A DNA stretch of 6,485 bases from an uncultured Bacilli bacterium. Lineage in GTDB: Bacteria; Bacillota_I; Bacilli_A; RF39; UBA660. Each line of letters starts with the position of its first letter. The stretch's first letter is position 1. Below, piece by piece: positions 5,658 through 6,485 of the stretch. Both the position numbers and the translations under genes were made by a program. The DNA lies in NCBI GenBank assembly GCA_934096785.1, contig CAKONA010000061.1, forward strand, positions 1 through 6,485, read 5' to 3'. The notes beneath the pieces are model-generated. The model searched no databases. It saw nothing but the letters and a program-made list of their open reading frames with translations, and was not told the DNA's origin.

Positions 5658-6002
5658 ATGAAAGGTGAAGATTTAGAAAACTCAATTAATAAATTCATAG
5701 ATGAATTAAAAGGACCAATGGCTGAACTAAATAGAATGCAAGAAGAAAACTTAGATAATGTAAAAGAAAGAATCGACTTCATAATAAGGAATAATATAGC
5801 AATTGAAAGAGAAATAGAAGACACATTTGATATGTTATTAGATTTAGTATTTTGGTTTGGAGAAGAGATAGAAGAGTTATATTACAAGTTTATTAAATAC
5901 ACTAGAAGTGTAAACGTAGAAATAGCTAATGATTACGAAGAAATTTATAAAGAAATGATAAGTGAAGATGAAGAGGAAGAACAAAAATTACTAAAAGAAT
6001 AG
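5658..6002 (+). CDS. Small acidic helical protein, unrecognised
   Basis: I do not recognise this 114-residue protein. It is almost entirely predicted helix by composition: residues 1-60 have heptad-like hydrophobic spacing (LENSINKFIDELKGPMAEL, then VKERIDFIIRNNIAIEREIED), a short aromatic patch LVFWFGEEIEELYYKFIKY (63-81), and a very acidic C-terminus ISEDEEEEQKLLKE. The aromatic patch is too short and too charged for a transmembrane helix. There are no Cys or His residues to suggest a metal site. The shape suggests a small oligomeric or partner-binding cytosolic protein. ATG 5658 has a strong G-run Shine-Dalgarno and its own extended -10 promoter, so it appears to be a single-gene unit. It could be phage- or mobile-element-derived, but nothing shows this directly. 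Confidence 0.8.
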   Translation: MKGEDLENSINKFIDELKGPMAELNRMQEENLDNVKERIDFIIRNNIAIEREIEDTFDMLLDLVFWFGEEIEELYYKFIKYTRSVNVEIANDYEEIYKEMISEDEEEEQKLLKE

Positions 6003-6048
6003 AAATAATTAAAAACTAAGAGTTAAAAAAATAAGGAAGCATCGAACT

Positions 6049-6065
6049 GACTACAAATTGTAGTC
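6049..6065 (+). repeat. Palindrome in the -35 region, possible operator
   Basis: GACTACAA-A-TTGTAGTC is a perfect 8-bp inverted repeat around a central A. It ends 13 bases before the TG of the next extended -10 and covers most of the place a -35 box would occupy. Flanking bases (CT before, GG after) would extend the RNA form by a wobble and one pair. No U tract follows, so a terminator is unlikely. A repressor or activator site is the best inference. Confidence 0.55.
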
Positions 6066-6078
6066 GGCTGAAGATACA

Positions 6079-6087
6079 TGATATAAT
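6079..6087 (+). promoter_or_regulatory. Extended -10 promoter upstream of the broken small gene
   Basis: TGATATAAT is a perfect extended -10 with no convincing -35 (TTGTAG at 6058-6063 is weak and lies in the palindrome). The predicted start near 6094 gives a leader of about 38 nt carrying GAGGGG before ATG 6132. Confidence 0.65.
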
Positions 6088-6131
6088 ACATTCATAGGGA
6101 TAATACTTGTAAAAAGAGGGGAAAGTAACAT

Positions 6132-6322
6132 ATGGCAGACCAGATAATGCTGCAAAGATAAAATATCTTGATTGGTTATATAAAATGGATTATAATAAAG
6201 TTCCAATAAATAACCTAGAAGAACTGTTAAATGAATCAATGATATTGGTAGATAAATTATATGACGAAAAAAGCACTGAAATATTGCCACTAAGTGAAAG
6301 AAAAATTTTAGAAAGAAAGTGA
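6132..6322 (+). pseudogene. Small gene apparently broken by a one-base frameshift
   Basis: ATG 6132 has a promoter (6079-6087) and a GAGGGG Shine-Dalgarno (6116-6121), but reads only nine codons (MADQIMLQR) before TAA. The overlapping -1 frame is open from 6113 to the TGA at 6320-6322 and reads like real protein (DNAAKIKYLDWLYKMDYNK, then NNLEELLNESMILVDKLYDE). It has no start codon until ATG 6185, which lacks a Shine-Dalgarno. Adding one base near 6143 would join the frames as MADQ-DNAAKIKYLDW and so on, giving about 63 residues, probably helical and unrecognised. There is no obvious slippery heptamer, so a deletion mutation or a sequencing error is more likely than programmed frameshifting. 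The alternative is an intact 45-residue ORF at 6185-6322 preceded by a nine-codon leader peptide. Confidence 0.5.
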
Positions 6323-6327
6323 AAAAT

Positions 6328-6405
6328 ATGAATAATGAAAATAGAACAAATATAAACTGGTATAAACCGACTTATGAAAAACTTCCTATGAAGTCTTATA
6401 AATAA
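6328..6405 (+). CDS. Possible 25-residue peptide ORF
   Basis: The ORF reads MNNENRTNINWYKPTYEKL and then PMKSYK. It starts five bases after the stop of the broken small gene, so it could be translated by coupling. The upstream GAAAG/AAGTGA is a poor Shine-Dalgarno. Composition (Asn, Lys, Tyr, one Trp encoded TGG) resembles the neighbours, but at this length chance cannot be excluded. Confidence 0.3.
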   Translation: MNNENRTNINWYKPTYEKLPMKSYK

Positions 6406-6435
6406 AAATTTTAGTCTTATTCCTTTTTACATTTT

Positions 6436-6460
6436 ATAACTGAAAAATGATAGTTATTTT
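6436..6460 (+). terminator. Weak terminator candidate
   Basis: ATAACTG (6436-6442) pairs with TAGTTAT (6451-6457), including one G-U pair, around an 8-base loop, followed by TTTT (6457-6460). The stem is short and AT-rich. The rest of 6406-6485 shows no gene; an AGAGGT near 6470-6475 might be the Shine-Dalgarno of a gene starting beyond the window. Confidence 0.35.
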
Positions 6461-6485
6461 AAATAAAATAGAGGTAATAACGACT

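Noticed and set aside
6028..6075. Possible tRNA fragment (GTTCGA-like bases on the minus strand next to a hairpin)
   Set aside because: No T-arm stem, anticodon arm or acceptor stem can be built around it.
6051..6290. Minus-strand ORF of 79 codons
   Set aside because: It runs across the palindrome and + strand promoter and has no family pattern; the + strand frame at 6113-6322 looks more protein-like.
1..6485. Mycoplasma genetic code (TGA as Trp)
   Set aside because: All ten Trp codons in intact genes are TGG and no intact gene contains in-frame TGA.
6470..6485. Shine-Dalgarno of a further gene (AGAGGT)
   Set aside because: No start codon lies within the window at a suitable distance, so a gene cannot be called.
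1..6485. CRISPR array, insertion sequence or rRNA/tRNA genes
   Set aside because: No direct repeats with unique spacers, no transposase frame and no recognisable structural RNA were seen; the only tandem repeats encode protein.

Overview
The window is very AT-rich, and every gene I can support lies on the + strand. All ten Trp codons in the intact genes are TGG and no intact gene is interrupted by TGA, so the standard bacterial code applies rather than the mycoplasma code. AT-rich codon choice (AGA for Arg, ATA, TTA), strong Shine-Dalgarno sites, a BspA-type surface repeat protein and a WYL regulator together suggest a low-GC Bacillota/Mycoplasmatota-like bacterium, possibly an uncultured gut Bacilli lineage. 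That placement is inference.

Layout. (1) At 1-537 is the 3' end of a BspA/DUF285-type repeat surface protein, closed by a clear terminator (551-577). The terminator overlaps a promoter (557-585) for the next unit. (2) At 612-3118 is a tight three-gene unit: an unrecognised coiled-coil protein, a divergent ATP-grasp-like protein, and a short HTH-WYL regulator. This is the best candidate here for an undescribed system. (3) At 3131-3169 a strong hairpin buries the Shine-Dalgarno of the next gene, a SIS-fold sugar-phosphate isomerase-like protein (3172-4086). That gene's stop codon lies inside its own terminator stem. (4) At 4117-5529 an extended -10 promoter and a hairpin-bearing leader precede a class I SAM methyltransferase, followed one base later by a Maf-type nucleotide pyrophosphatase. 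(5) At 5622-6002 is a single small acidic helical protein with its own promoter. (6) At 6049-6460 a palindrome and an extended -10 box precede a small gene that appears broken by a one-base frameshift, then a possible 25-residue ORF and a weak terminator.

Four separate transcription units share the same signal, an extended -10 (TGnTATAAT or TGnTATACT) followed by a Shine-Dalgarno containing four to six consecutive G. The methyltransferase/Maf pair and the SIS protein look like housekeeping or nucleotide/sugar metabolism. The coiled-coil/ATP-grasp/WYL set has no assignable pathway from sequence alone.
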